From contig NZ_JAPDRJ010000001.1 of NCBI RefSeq assembly GCF_040706535.1, positions 310,001 through 374,000 on the forward strand: a DNA stretch of 64,000 bases, given 5' to 3'. This DNA comes from Lentisalinibacter orientalis. GTDB lineage: Bacteria > Pseudomonadota > Gammaproteobacteria > Steroidobacterales > Woeseiaceae. Made by a program: the position numbers and the translations under genes. Below are positions 33,833 to 43,003 of the stretch, in pieces. Within the stretch, counting starts at the first letter, position 1. Every line of letters begins with the position of its first letter. The notes under the pieces are model-generated. The model was not told the DNA's origin, searched no databases, and saw nothing but the letters and a program-made list of their open reading frames with translations.

Positions 33833-34499
33833 CCGGTGGCAACGTCATCTGCTGCGCGCGGTGCTCGGGCTCGCGCTCCTCGCGGTGGCGGCCGGCGTAA
33901 GCCTCGCGCTCATGACCCCGCCGGTCGCTCCAGGTCTCGGCGACGCCATCCACGCAGCGCTGCCCCGGGCCGCGGCAGCGAATCCGGTGACCGCCGTGTT
34001 GCTCGACTTCCGCGGCTACGACACGCTGCTCGAGATGGCCGTGCTGACGGCGGCGCTGGCCGGCGTCTGGTCCCTGGGCCGGGCACATCGCACGCGGCCC
34101 ACCAACCCCAGTCCGGTGCTGATCGGCCTGACCCGGGTCATCGCGCCGCTGTTCCCCATGATCTGCGGCTACCTGCTGTGGGTGGGCGCCGCCGGGCCGG
34201 GCGGCGCGTTCCAGGCGGGCGCCGTGCTCGCGACGGCGGCCGTGCTCTACGTCCTCTCGGAGCGGCGCCCCGGCCCCCGCCTGCCGGAACAGCCCATGCG
34301 GGCGGGCGCCGTCGCCGGACTGGGGGTGTTCCTCGCCGTCGCGCTGGGCGTGATGGCGGGGGGCGGGCATTTCCTCGAGTATCCGGCGCCGCTCGGCAGT
34401 GGTCTGCTGCTGCTCATCGAGACGGCGGCGGCCGTGGGCATCGCGCTGATACTGACGGGACTGTTCATCGGCGGACGTCCGGGTGGCAGCGATGGATAG
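33822..34499 (+). CDS. mnhB: MbhE-MnhB fusion subunit
   Basis: Membrane protein of 225 aa made of two family modules. Residues about 45-90 (NPVTAVLLDFRGYDTLLEMA) match MbhE / the far C-terminus of MrpA. The rest (VLIGLTRVIAPLFPMICGYL, GPGGAFQAGAVLATAAVL) matches MrpB. The ATG at 33822 overlaps the previous gene by 11 nt; the open frame further upstream is a shadow. Confidence 0.88.
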   Translation: MRRDRWQRHLLRAVLGLALLAVAAGVSLALMTPPVAPGLGDAIHAALPRAAAANPVTAVLLDFRGYDTLLEMAVLTAALAGVWSLGRAHRTRPTNPSPVLIGLTRVIAPLFPMICGYLLWVGAAGPGGAFQAGAVLATAAVLYVLSERRPGPRLPEQPMRAGAVAGLGVFLAVALGVMAGGGHFLEYPAPLGSGLLLLIETAAAVGIALILTGLFIGGRPGGSDG

Positions 34500-34821
34500 C
34501 GGCCTGCTGTTCGCGGCCGGAGGGCTGGGGGTATTCCTGATCGGCAGCTGGGCCGTGGTGCTGCGCGCCCACCTCATCCGCAAGATCCTGGCCCTGAACC
34601 TGATGAGCAGCGGCGCGTTCCTGCTGCTCGTGGGCGCCGGGGCCATCGGGCACGCCGGCGTCGACCCCGTGCCCCAGGCGATGGTGATCACGGGGATCGT
34701 GGTCAGTATCTCGGCCACGGCACTCGGTCTCGCAATCGTATTGCGGATCGCCAAGACGACGGGCCGCGCCCTGCTGCCGGAAGACCGGGAGCGGGCGCCG
34801 ACCGACGGGCCGCTGCGGTAG
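34492..34821 (+). CDS. mnhC: Cation/proton antiporter subunit C (MnhC, NuoK-like)
   Basis: Membrane protein of 109 aa with three helices and the NuoK/MrpC segment KILALNLMSSGAFLLLVG, followed by DPVPQAMVITGIVVSISATA. The start ATG overlaps the B gene by 8 nt. NuoK-like subunits form part of the proton path between the pump subunits. Confidence 0.92.
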   Translation: MDSGLLFAAGGLGVFLIGSWAVVLRAHLIRKILALNLMSSGAFLLLVGAGAIGHAGVDPVPQAMVITGIVVSISATALGLAIVLRIAKTTGRALLPEDRERAPTDGPLR

Positions 34822-34827
34822 ACCGGC

Positions 34828-36267
34828 ATGCAGACCTTCATCGTCGAAACACCGTGGACGATCTGGGTGGTGGCCGTGCCGCTCGCCGGCGCACTGCTCG
34901 CCTTCCTGTGGCCGCGGCGGGCGGTCGCAACGGGCTTCGCGTTCGGCCTCGCCACCGCCGCCGCCTCGCTGGCGCTGCTGTGGCAGGTGGCGATGGCCGG
35001 CCCCCGCATTTATGCCATGGGCGGATGGGGCGCGCCGATCGGCGTGGATCTCCACACCGACGGGCTGTCGGCGATCATGCTGACCATGGCGGCCGTGGTG
35101 GGCACGGCGGTGAGTGTCTACGCCCGGCCCTATCTGGCGGCCACGCCGGACAAGGCGCGCGGCTTCTGGCCCCTGTGGCTGTTCCTGTGGGCGGCGCTGA
35201 ACGCGCTGTTCCAGACCAACGACATCTTCAATCTCTACGTCACCCTGGAGTTGCTGGGGCTGTCGGCCGTGGCTTTGGTGGCCCTGGCCGGCAGCGGCCC
35301 GGCGCTGCTCGGCGCCATGCGCTACCTGCTGGTGAGCCTGTGCGGCTCCATGGCGTTCCTGGTCGGTATCGCGCTCCTGTACCGTGCCTACGGCACCCTC
35401 GACCTCACGCTGCTGGCCGCACGGGCCGACGGCGGCCTGCAGCTCGGCATACCGCTGGGCGCGATGGTGGCCGGCATGCTGCTGAAGACGGGTCTGTTCC
35501 CGTTCCACGTCTGGCTGCCGCCGGCCCACGGCAGCGCCAGGGCGCCGGTCAGCGCACTGCTCTCGGCCCTGGTGGTGAAGGCGTCGTTCTACGTGCTGCT
35601 CCGCCTCTGGTTCAACTTCCAGCCCGCCGACGAGGGGCTGGCGCTGCTGCTGGGCTCGCTGGGTGCCGTCGCCGTCTTCTGGGGCTCGTTCCAGGCGCTG
35701 AGGCAGCGCCGGCTGAAGCTGCTGGTGGCCTACTCCACGGCGGCGCAGCTCGGCTACCTGTTCCTCGCCTTCCCGCTGGCGGCATCGGACCCGGCGCTCG
35801 CCTGGGGCGGCTCGATCTATCTGGCCGTCTCCCACGCCTGTGCGAAGGGCGCGATGTTCCTCGCCGCCGGCAGCATCATGACGGAGCAGGGCCACGACGA
35901 CATCGACGGCCTCGACCGGGTGGTGGACCGCATGCCGCTCACCACGGCCGCCTTCGCCCTGGCCGGCATCAGCCTCGCCGGCCTGCCTCCCACGGGGGGC
36001 TTCGTGGGCAAGTGGATGCTGCTGCAGGGGGCGCTGGAACAGGGCCTGTGGCACTGGGCGCTGGTCATCGTCGGCGGCGGCCTGCTGACCGCGGCCTACG
36101 TCTTCCGCGTGCTCGGTTACGCCTTCACGGAGTCCTCCCACGCCCGTGAGCAGCACGCCGTCCCGCGCACCATGGAATGGGCGGCGCTGGCGCTCGCCCT
36201 CGCCGCCGTCTCGCTGGGCTTCATCGCCCCCTGGGCGCTGTCGCTGCTGGAGGGGGTGCTGCCGTGA
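34828..36267 (+). CDS. mnhD: Antiporter pump subunit D-type (ND2/ND4-like), first copy
   Basis: Membrane protein of 479 aa with about 14 helices. The channel motifs of the proton-conducting transporter family are visible: NLYVTLELLGLSAVALVAL with the key Glu, GMLLKTGLFPFHVWLPPAHGSARAPVSALLSALVVKASFYVLL with two lysines, and ISLAGLPPTGGFVGKWML. This supports an active proton-conducting unit. It begins 6 nt after subunit C and ends in a GTGA overlap with the next pump gene. Confidence 0.92.
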   Translation: MQTFIVETPWTIWVVAVPLAGALLAFLWPRRAVATGFAFGLATAAASLALLWQVAMAGPRIYAMGGWGAPIGVDLHTDGLSAIMLTMAAVVGTAVSVYARPYLAATPDKARGFWPLWLFLWAALNALFQTNDIFNLYVTLELLGLSAVALVALAGSGPALLGAMRYLLVSLCGSMAFLVGIALLYRAYGTLDLTLLAARADGGLQLGIPLGAMVAGMLLKTGLFPFHVWLPPAHGSARAPVSALLSALVVKASFYVLLRLWFNFQPADEGLALLLGSLGAVAVFWGSFQALRQRRLKLLVAYSTAAQLGYLFLAFPLAASDPALAWGGSIYLAVSHACAKGAMFLAAGSIMTEQGHDDIDGLDRVVDRMPLTTAAFALAGISLAGLPPTGGFVGKWMLLQGALEQGLWHWALVIVGGGLLTAAYVFRVLGYAFTESSHAREQHAVPRTMEWAALALALAAVSLGFIAPWALSLLEGVLP

Positions 36268-37757
36268 CGGTGAACGCCTGGCTGCCCCTCGCCATCCTGG
36301 CCAGCTCGCTGATCCCGGGCCTCATCATCTTCGCGCTGCCGGAGCGGGCGGTGGCGCTGCGCACCGCGCTGAACCTGGGCGGCGCCGTGGTGAAGATCCT
36401 GCTGCTGGTCCTGATGATGGTGGGCGTCTTCCACGGCGTCGTGTTCGAGGTGCGCATCCCGCTGGTGCCCGGGCTCGACTTCGTCCTGCATGCCGACGCC
36501 CTGTCGCTGCTGTTCGTGAACCTCTCCGCCGTGCTCTGGCTGGCGACCACAGTGTATGCCATCGGCTACCTGGAGGGCTCGCCGCATCGCAGCCGCTTCT
36601 TCGGCTACTTCAGCCTCTGCGTCACCGCCACCGTGGGGCTGGCCATGGCCGGCAATCTGCTCACCTTCCTGGTCTTCTACGAGGCGCTCACGCTCACGAC
36701 CTATCCGCTGGTGGTCCACCGCGAGACCGAGGTGGCACGCCGGGCCGGCCGCATCTACCTCGCCTACACACTGCTCGGCGGCGTGCTGCTGCTGACCGGC
36801 ACGGTATGGCTCTACGCCCTGACCGGGACGCTGGAGTTCGTGGACCGGGGCTTCGTCTCCGGCCTGGGCATCGACCCGGCCGTGCTGCGGGCCGTGTTCG
36901 CCGTGCTCATCCTCGGCGTCGGCGTGAAGGCCGCGCTGGTGCCGCTGCATGCCTGGCTGCCCCGGGCGATGGTGGCGCCGGCGCCGGTGAGCGCACTGCT
37001 GCACGCGGTCGCCGTGGTCAAGGCCGGCGCCTTCGGCATCGTGCGCATCGTCTACGACGTCTTCGGCGTCGAGTACGCGGCCGAGCTCGGCGTCACCCTC
37101 CCGCTCGCTGTGCTGGCCGCGATCACCATCCTCTACGGCTCGGTGCGCGCGCTGTTCCAGGACAACCTGAAGCGCCGGCTGGCGTTCTCCACCGTGAGCC
37201 AGGTCTCCTACATCACCCTCGGCGTCGCCATCGCCGGCCCCATCGCCACCATCGGCGGCCTGGTGCATCTCGTGCACCAGGGCTTCATGAAAATCACCCT
37301 GTTCTTCTGCGCCGGCAACTATGCGGAGACGGCCGGGCTGCACCAGGTGAGCGAGCTGGCCGGCATCGGCCGGCGCATGCCCTGGACCACGGCCGCGTTC
37401 ACGCTGGCCGCGTTCGGGATGATCGGCATGCCGCCCATGGCCGGGTTCGTCAGCAAGTGGTACCTCGGGCTGGGCGGCCTCGAGGTGGGGCAGGACTGGG
37501 TACTGCTCGTACTCGCGGGCAGCAGCATCCTGAACGCGGCCTATTTCCTGCCCATCGTGCGCACGGCCTGGTTCGACGAGCCGCGGGACGAGCGTATCCG
37601 GGCCGCCGGGCCGGGCAGCCTCGAGTCGCCGCTGATGCTGCTGCTGCCGCCGCTGGCTACGGTCGCCGCGGCGCTGGTCTGGGGCCTGTTCGCCACCATG
37701 CCGGGCACGCCCCTCGACTGGGTCCAGTTCATCGCCTCGAGGAAGTACGGCGAATGA
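36264..37757 (+). CDS. Antiporter pump subunit D-type (ND4/ND5-like), second copy
   Basis: Membrane protein of 497 aa. The proton-channel signature is intact: FLVFYEALTLTTYPLVVH with the conserved Glu, VKAALVPLHAWLPRAMVAPAPVSALLHAVAVVKAGAF with two lysines, and GMIGMPPMAGFVSKWYLG. It is more like the second ND-type subunit of Mrp/Mbh clusters than the upstream D copy. The GTG start lies within the previous stop codon, and the end overlaps the next gene by four bases. Confidence 0.9.
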   Translation: MTVNAWLPLAILASSLIPGLIIFALPERAVALRTALNLGGAVVKILLLVLMMVGVFHGVVFEVRIPLVPGLDFVLHADALSLLFVNLSAVLWLATTVYAIGYLEGSPHRSRFFGYFSLCVTATVGLAMAGNLLTFLVFYEALTLTTYPLVVHRETEVARRAGRIYLAYTLLGGVLLLTGTVWLYALTGTLEFVDRGFVSGLGIDPAVLRAVFAVLILGVGVKAALVPLHAWLPRAMVAPAPVSALLHAVAVVKAGAFGIVRIVYDVFGVEYAAELGVTLPLAVLAAITILYGSVRALFQDNLKRRLAFSTVSQVSYITLGVAIAGPIATIGGLVHLVHQGFMKITLFFCAGNYAETAGLHQVSELAGIGRRMPWTTAAFTLAAFGMIGMPPMAGFVSKWYLGLGGLEVGQDWVLLVLAGSSILNAAYFLPIVRTAWFDEPRDERIRAAGPGSLESPLMLLLPPLATVAAALVWGLFATMPGTPLDWVQFIASRKYGE

Positions 37758-39361
37758 ACATCCTCGTCGCATTGCCGCTGCTGCCGCTGCTCGCCGCACT
37801 GTGGTTCGGCCTGACCCGCCGCGGCGACCGTCAGGCCGCCTGCTGGGTGGTCGCGCTCGCCGCTTTCTTCACCATCGCAGTGGCGCTGCTGGCGACGTCC
37901 CAGGATCTCGAGACCACCCATCTGCTGGTCCGCGGCCGCACGGCACTCGCGCTGGACAGCGCCGCCCGACCCGCCCTGCTGCTGTTCGGCGCGCTGTGGC
38001 TCGCCGCGGCGCTGCTCGCGCGCGGCCAGCCGCGCGGACCCGCGCCGATGATGCTGTTACTCGGCCTCTGCGCAGCGGTGACCCTTGCGGTGGCCCGCGG
38101 CGGGCCGCTGGTGTTCGCCGCCATGCTGGCGACGGGCTTCGGACTCTACGGCATCGTCGCCAGCGAGGAAGGCCGCCGGTGGCGGGGGCGGCTGCTGGTG
38201 ACGCTGCTGGTCGCGAGCGACCTGCTGATATTCGAGGCGCTGCTGCACGGCACGGCGCACCCCGGTGCGGGCACGAGCCACGCCCTGACGGAGGGCATGA
38301 GCCAGAACATGAGCCAGAACATGAGTCAGGGCCTCGCACTGCTCATCGGGCTCGCCCTGCTGCTGCGCAGCGGCATGCCCCCGGCTCACGCGTGGCTGCC
38401 GGCGGCGCTTTCCGGCGCCAGCGCGCCCGCCGCGGTCCTGCTGGCGGGCATCCCCGCAGGCGCCGCCTTCATCGGTGGCCGGCAATTGCTGCACCCGGCC
38501 GGCGCCGCCATCGGTACGGAAATCAGTGCAGCAGTCCTCGGCCTCGGCCTGGCCGGCGCGCTCTGGTCGGCGTTCGCCGCCGTGCGGGCCTCCGGCCCAC
38601 GGCGCACGCTCGGTTACGCGGCAGCCATGACGGCGGCATTGCTGCTCGTCGCTACGCCGGCGATTGCCGATACCACTGTCTCGACATGGGCCGTCGTATC
38701 GCTGGCGGCCTGCTGCGCCGCGGTACCGGTGATCGGCCTGCAGCACGACGGCTGGGCGCGGAATGCGTCCATCACACTCGTACTCGCCGGCCACGGCCTC
38801 GCCGCCGCCCAAGCGGCGGTGCTGGCGACCGCAGGGCGGCCGCCCGCCATCGGCTTCCTGACCGCACTCGTGGCCGGCTCGTCCACGATGCTGCTCGCCA
38901 TGGCGCTGCGGCGCACCGGCGAGCGAGAACCGGGGCCGGACTCCGTCGAGGCGGCTGCCGTGGCCCTGGCCCTCGGCGGTCTCTCCGCGGCCGGACTCTG
39001 GTTCCTGTGGCGCGCGGGCGGGGCGGGGTTCGACTCGTTCTGGCCGGCACCGGCCGGCATCACGCTCGGCCTGCTGCTGGTCCGCGCGCGAAGCAGGGCC
39101 GCCGGGTGGGGCAGGCTGCAACGGACGCGAGAACGAATCGTTGCCGCAGGCCGCGGCACCGCGCCGGCGCTTCGGGCGTTTTGCCTCGGCCGGCTACCCC
39201 GTGAGCGCGACCGGTTGCAGGCGGCAGTGATCGCGCTGTGGCGGGGCGACGCCTGGGCCGATCGGATCGCCCGACTGGAACTCATGCTGCGCCAGTGGCC
39301 CGCGACCGGGCTGCTGATGCTGCTCGTCGCCATCGCCGCGGCGGCTCTGCTGGCCTCATGA
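37754..39361 (+). CDS. Divergent antiporter-like membrane subunit
   Basis: Membrane protein of 535 aa with about 12-14 hydrophobic helices, distantly related to the pump subunits. The segment LRSGMPPAHAWLPAALSGASAPAAVLLAG keeps the HAWLP motif, but the channel lysine before it is replaced by Arg-Ser and the early Glu motif is not clear, so proton conduction may be altered. A low-complexity MSQNMSQNMSQ stretch comes from a 12-nt repeat around 38298-38330. The tail is charged (RLQRTRERIV, RLPRERDRLQ). ATGA overlaps at both ends place it firmly in the operon. Confidence 0.8.
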   Translation: MNILVALPLLPLLAALWFGLTRRGDRQAACWVVALAAFFTIAVALLATSQDLETTHLLVRGRTALALDSAARPALLLFGALWLAAALLARGQPRGPAPMMLLLGLCAAVTLAVARGGPLVFAAMLATGFGLYGIVASEEGRRWRGRLLVTLLVASDLLIFEALLHGTAHPGAGTSHALTEGMSQNMSQNMSQGLALLIGLALLLRSGMPPAHAWLPAALSGASAPAAVLLAGIPAGAAFIGGRQLLHPAGAAIGTEISAAVLGLGLAGALWSAFAAVRASGPRRTLGYAAAMTAALLLVATPAIADTTVSTWAVVSLAACCAAVPVIGLQHDGWARNASITLVLAGHGLAAAQAAVLATAGRPPAIGFLTALVAGSSTMLLAMALRRTGEREPGPDSVEAAAVALALGGLSAAGLWFLWRAGGAGFDSFWPAPAGITLGLLLVRARSRAAGWGRLQRTRERIVAAGRGTAPALRAFCLGRLPRERDRLQAAVIALWRGDAWADRIARLELMLRQWPATGLLMLLVAIAAAALLAS

Positions 39362-41100
39362 CAGGGGCGGCTCCGGTCGCCGCAGCCGCCGTCGTCGCGG
39401 GCGTCTGCTGGCCCCTCGCAAACAGCCTGTTGCTGGCCCCGGCGGCAACCCGGCCGCTGGCCCGACGGCTGGCCCCCTGGGCACCTTTGCCGCTGCTGCT
39501 GATCGCGCTGCTCGGCGGGAGCCGCAGCGCGGAATACCACTGGCTGCTGTTCGGCGGCAGGCTGGGCATCGATGCCGTCGGCGCGGTGCTGCTGCCCGCG
39601 ATGACCGGCCTCTGGCTCGCGGCAGGCCTCGCCGCGTCATCCATGCTGGCGGAAGATCCCCGGCGGCACACCTTCTTCGCCTTCTTCCTCGTGACCATGG
39701 CGGGCAACTTCCTGTTGCTGCTGGCGCTGGATGCCATCGCCTTCTATCTCGGCTTCACAGTCATGACCTTCGGCGCCTACGGCCTAATCGTGCACGACGG
39801 CAGCGACCGGGCCCGCCACGCGGGTCGTTACTACATCGCGCTGGCGGTGCTCGGCGAAGTCTGCGTGATCGTCGGGCTCATGCTCACGGCCGGCCTGGGC
39901 GATACCGGTTTCGCCACGCTGCGTGCGAACCTGGCGGCCGGCGAGCACGGGACGGGGATGGCCATCGGCCTGCTGATCGCCGGTTTCGGCGTGAAGGCCG
40001 GGCTGGTCGGCGTGCACTACTGGCTGCCGCTGGCGCACCCGGTCGCCCCGACGCCGGCGAGCGCCGTCCTCTCCGGCGCCATGATCAAGGCGGGGCTGCT
40101 CGCGTGGATCCGGCTGCTGCCCCTGGGCGAGGCGACGCTGCCCGCCTGGGGTTCGGCGCTGGCTGCAGCCGGCCTGCTCACCGCCGCCTGGGGCGTCTTC
40201 GCGGGCCTGCCCCAGCGCGAGGCGAAGACCGTCCTCGCCTACTCCAGCATGAGTCAGATGGGCCTCATGATGGTGCCGGTGGGCCTCGGACTCGGCGCGC
40301 CCGGGCAATGGCCCGTGCTGCGTGCCGCGCTGCTGATCTTCATGGTCCACCACTGCCTCGCCAAGGGCACGCTGTTCCTCGGCATCGGCGTCATGAAGGC
40401 GGCGCGCGGGCGCGTGGCCGTCGTGGGCCGGATCGTCCTCACCACGGCCGCCCTTTCCCTCAGCGCCGCCCCGCTCACCGCCGGACTGCTCGCCAAAACG
40501 GGCATAAAACTGGGCGCAGCGGGCATCATCGGCCCCTGGCACGACCACCTGCCCTGGCTGCTCGCGCTCAGTTCCGTCCTCACGGCGCTCCTGATGCTGC
40601 GCTTCCTCAGGCTGGCCTGGCCGGCCGGTGCGGGAGGCGGTCCGGCCGCCGGGGTGCTGGCGCCCTGGCTGCTGCTGTTCGCCGCCGCCCTCACCCTGCC
40701 ATGGCTCCTCGGCGACGCGGAGCTGCGCCTCGCCGCCCTGGCCCGGCATGCCCAGTGGGGCGCGGTGCAGCCCCTGCTGGTCACGGCGCTGCTGACCGCC
40801 GCGGCGCACTATCTGCAGCGGACCGGGCGGCTCGTCGCGCTGCCTGCCCTGCCGCCGGGCGACCTGGGCATCGCGCTGGAGCGTCTGCTGCTCGCAGCCG
40901 GTGATCGGGCGCGCAGCGCATCGCTGCGTCTCGGCGCAGCCGCGGCCTCGGCCCGCGAAAGAGCACCCCGGGCGGGGCTGCGGGCCAACGCGCGCTGGGA
41001 GTCGCTCGCGGCGTCGGCGGAGGACCGGCTCATGGCCTGGTCCGTCACGGGGACCCTGGTCGCGGTGCTCGGGGTGGCCGCGGCCTGGCTGCTGACGTGA
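39358..41100 (+). CDS. NuoL/HyfB-like antiporter pump subunit
   Basis: Membrane protein of 580 aa. It keeps a lysine-rich channel core, GFGVKAGLVGVHYWLPLAHPVAPTPASAVLSGAMIKAGLLAWI, and YSSMSQMGLMMVPVG and HHCLAKGTLFLGIGVMKAA. These are typical of ND5/HyfB-type subunits. The C-terminal 110 residues include a helical segment rich in Arg and Ala, perhaps a short version of the lateral helix. It is the last gene of the operon. No hydrogenase or NADH-dehydrogenase peripheral subunit follows. Confidence 0.87.
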   Translation: MTGAAPVAAAAVVAGVCWPLANSLLLAPAATRPLARRLAPWAPLPLLLIALLGGSRSAEYHWLLFGGRLGIDAVGAVLLPAMTGLWLAAGLAASSMLAEDPRRHTFFAFFLVTMAGNFLLLLALDAIAFYLGFTVMTFGAYGLIVHDGSDRARHAGRYYIALAVLGEVCVIVGLMLTAGLGDTGFATLRANLAAGEHGTGMAIGLLIAGFGVKAGLVGVHYWLPLAHPVAPTPASAVLSGAMIKAGLLAWIRLLPLGEATLPAWGSALAAAGLLTAAWGVFAGLPQREAKTVLAYSSMSQMGLMMVPVGLGLGAPGQWPVLRAALLIFMVHHCLAKGTLFLGIGVMKAARGRVAVVGRIVLTTAALSLSAAPLTAGLLAKTGIKLGAAGIIGPWHDHLPWLLALSSVLTALLMLRFLRLAWPAGAGGGPAAGVLAPWLLLFAAALTLPWLLGDAELRLAALARHAQWGAVQPLLVTALLTAAAHYLQRTGRLVALPALPPGDLGIALERLLLAAGDRARSASLRLGAAAASARERAPRAGLRANARWESLAASAEDRLMAWSVTGTLVAVLGVAAAWLLT

Positions 41101-41178
41101 GCTGCGGCTTTCACGGGGCCACGGCAGAAGCCGGCAGTGCGATAATCCGACAAAGGACCCGGGAGGAGGGACGCCGCC

Positions 41179-42393
41179 GTGCCATTATTACCGCGCAAAG
41201 CCAGACACGCTCTGATCCTGAGACTGATGAAGACTGTGGCGACCTTCTTGCCGGGCGCCAGCTACATGGCGTTCACCGGCAGCGGCAGCGCCGGGCAGCT
41301 CTGCCGCTACATCGGCCAGATGGGCATCCGCCGGGTGCTGGTCGTGACGGACAGGCCGCTGCGCGAACTGGGCCTGGTTGACCGGGTCACGGCCGCGCTC
41401 GACGAGGCCGGAGTGGATCACGCCGTGTTCGACGGCGTCGAGCCGGACCCCACCTTCCGGCAGGTGACGGCCGGCGTCGCGGCGTGGCGGGAACACGGCG
41501 CGGAGGCCGTGCTGGCCGTCGGCGGCGGCTCGTCCATGGATGCGGCCAAGATCATCGCGGCCGCCGCATCCAGCGACCGGGATCCGCACGAGTGGGTAGG
41601 TTTCGCCAAGATCAGGCACGAGGTGCCGCCCATCTACGCCATCCCCACCACCTCGGGCACCGGTTCCGAGGCCACCATCGGCTCCGTCCTCTCCGACGAC
41701 GAGACCCACGAGAAGGCCGTGATCAGCGCCCGGCCGCTGCTGCCGGCCGCCGTCGCGCTGGATCCGGATCTGCTGATGGGCCTACCCGGCCCGATTACCG
41801 CCGCCACGGGTCTGGATGCGCTCACCCACGCCGTCGAGGCCTACATCTGCACTTGGGACCGGGGCACGGCCCGGCAGAATGCCGCCGCCGCGGTAAAACT
41901 GATCTTCCGCCACCTGGGAACCGCATATCGCGAAGGCAGCAACCGGGAAGCGCGCGAGGGCATGTCGCTGGCCGCCTACTATGCGGGCATCGCCATCAAT
42001 CAGGTGAACGTGGGCAACGTGCACGCCATCGCCCATCAGCTGGGCGGCAAGTACGGCATCCCGCACGGCCTGGCCAACTCTCTGGTGCTGCCCCACGTAC
42101 TGGAATTCACGTTCGACGAGACCCGGCCGCAGCTGGCCGAACTCGCCGACCTGGCCGGGGTGGCCGAAGCAGGCGCCGGCGAGGAAGCGAACGCGCGGGC
42201 CTTCATCGCCGCCGTTCGGGATCTGAAGAAAGCGGTCGGCCTGCCCGCGAAATCGGACAAGATCCGGCCCGAGGATTACGACTATCTCTGCGAGCTGGCG
42301 CTGAAGGAGTGCGAGGCCTACCCGGTGCCGCGGATGCTGGACCGGGAGGGCACCATCCGGATACTGCGCGAGATCAGCGGGAAGGCGGCGTAG
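41179..42393 (+). CDS. Iron-containing alcohol dehydrogenase
   Basis: Oxidoreductase of 404 aa in the group III metal-dependent alcohol dehydrogenase family. It has the NAD-binding GGGSSMDAAK motif and TTSGTGSEAT. Iron ligands are Asp213 and His217 (GLDALTHAVEAY), His286 (VHAIAHQLGG) and His300 (IPHGLANSLV), with the 14-residue spacing of the last pair known from FucO. It interconverts an alcohol and aldehyde or a related compound; the exact substrate is not predictable. The GTG start has a GGAGG site. Its last 20 nt overlap the end of the convergent msrA gene. Confidence 0.92.
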   Translation: MPLLPRKARHALILRLMKTVATFLPGASYMAFTGSGSAGQLCRYIGQMGIRRVLVVTDRPLRELGLVDRVTAALDEAGVDHAVFDGVEPDPTFRQVTAGVAAWREHGAEAVLAVGGGSSMDAAKIIAAAASSDRDPHEWVGFAKIRHEVPPIYAIPTTSGTGSEATIGSVLSDDETHEKAVISARPLLPAAVALDPDLLMGLPGPITAATGLDALTHAVEAYICTWDRGTARQNAAAAVKLIFRHLGTAYREGSNREAREGMSLAAYYAGIAINQVNVGNVHAIAHQLGGKYGIPHGLANSLVLPHVLEFTFDETRPQLAELADLAGVAEAGAGEEANARAFIAAVRDLKKAVGLPAKSDKIRPEDYDYLCELALKECEAYPVPRMLDREGTIRILREISGKAA

Positions 42394-43003
42394 CGGCCTG
42401 GCCCGCGCCGCCGGCCTCCTCGCCCCACACCTCTTCCAGCCGCTGGTCGCGCCCGCAGTTCCAGCGGTAGAACTTGTAGCGGACCGGATTCTTCTCGTAG
42501 TAGTCCTGGTGGTAGTCCTCGGCCGGGTAGAACGCTCCGGCCTCGGTCACCGCGACGGCGATATCCTTGTCTAAGCGCTCCTGCAGGTCGGACTTCGATG
42601 CTGCCGCCGCCTCCCGCTGCGCCGCCGTGTGCCAGAAGATCTCGGGCCGGTAGGACGCGCCGCGGTCGCAGAACTGGCCGGCTCCGTCGAAGGGGTCGAC
42701 GTTGCGCCAGTACACCGCGAGCAGCGTCTCGTAGCTCACCACCTCGGGGTCGTAGGTGACCTGCACCACCTCGGCGTGGCCGGTGCCGCCACGGACCACC
42801 TGCTGGTAACTCGGGTCCTTCACGTGGCCGCCCATGAAACCGGACACGGTCGATTTCACGCCCTCCAGCTTGTCGTAGGGCGGCTCCATGCACCAGAAAC
42901 AGCCGCCGGCGAAAGTGGCGACCGCCTCTGCCGCGGCCAGCGGCCCGGCCGGCATCGAGGCGAGCGCCAGCACCAGCGCGAATGCGGCGATGCGGTTCCT
43001 CAT
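42374..43003 (-). CDS. msrA: Exported peptide methionine-S-sulfoxide reductase
   Basis: Protein of 209 aa with a signal peptide (cut near LAAAEA) and the catalytic Cys35 in GGCFWCME, reducing methionine-S-sulfoxide. GFMGGHVKDPSYQQV, GTGHAEVVQVTYDP, DPFDGAGQFCDRGASYRP and YHQDYYEKNP are all family motifs. The gene starts with an ATGA overlap on the msrB stop, so the two are translated together. Being periplasmic, the pair would repair oxidised envelope proteins and must draw electrons from a thiol carrier such as the thioredoxin-CcdA fusion at 21145-22428. Confidence 0.94.
   Translation of the reverse strand: MRNRIAAFALVLALASMPAGPLAAAEAVATFAGGCFWCMEPPYDKLEGVKSTVSGFMGGHVKDPSYQQVVRGGTGHAEVVQVTYDPEVVSYETLLAVYWRNVDPFDGAGQFCDRGASYRPEIFWHTAAQREAAAASKSDLQERLDKDIAVAVTEAGAFYPAEDYHQDYYEKNPVRYKFYRWNCGRDQRLEEVWGEEAGGAGQAATPPSR

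Noticed and set aside
32415..41100. Energy-converting hydrogenase coupled to the CO dehydrogenase
   Set aside because: The operon has Mrp/Mbh membrane subunits only; no [NiFe] large or small subunit and no Fe-S subunit of such a hydrogenase is present, and it lies 28 kb from cooS.
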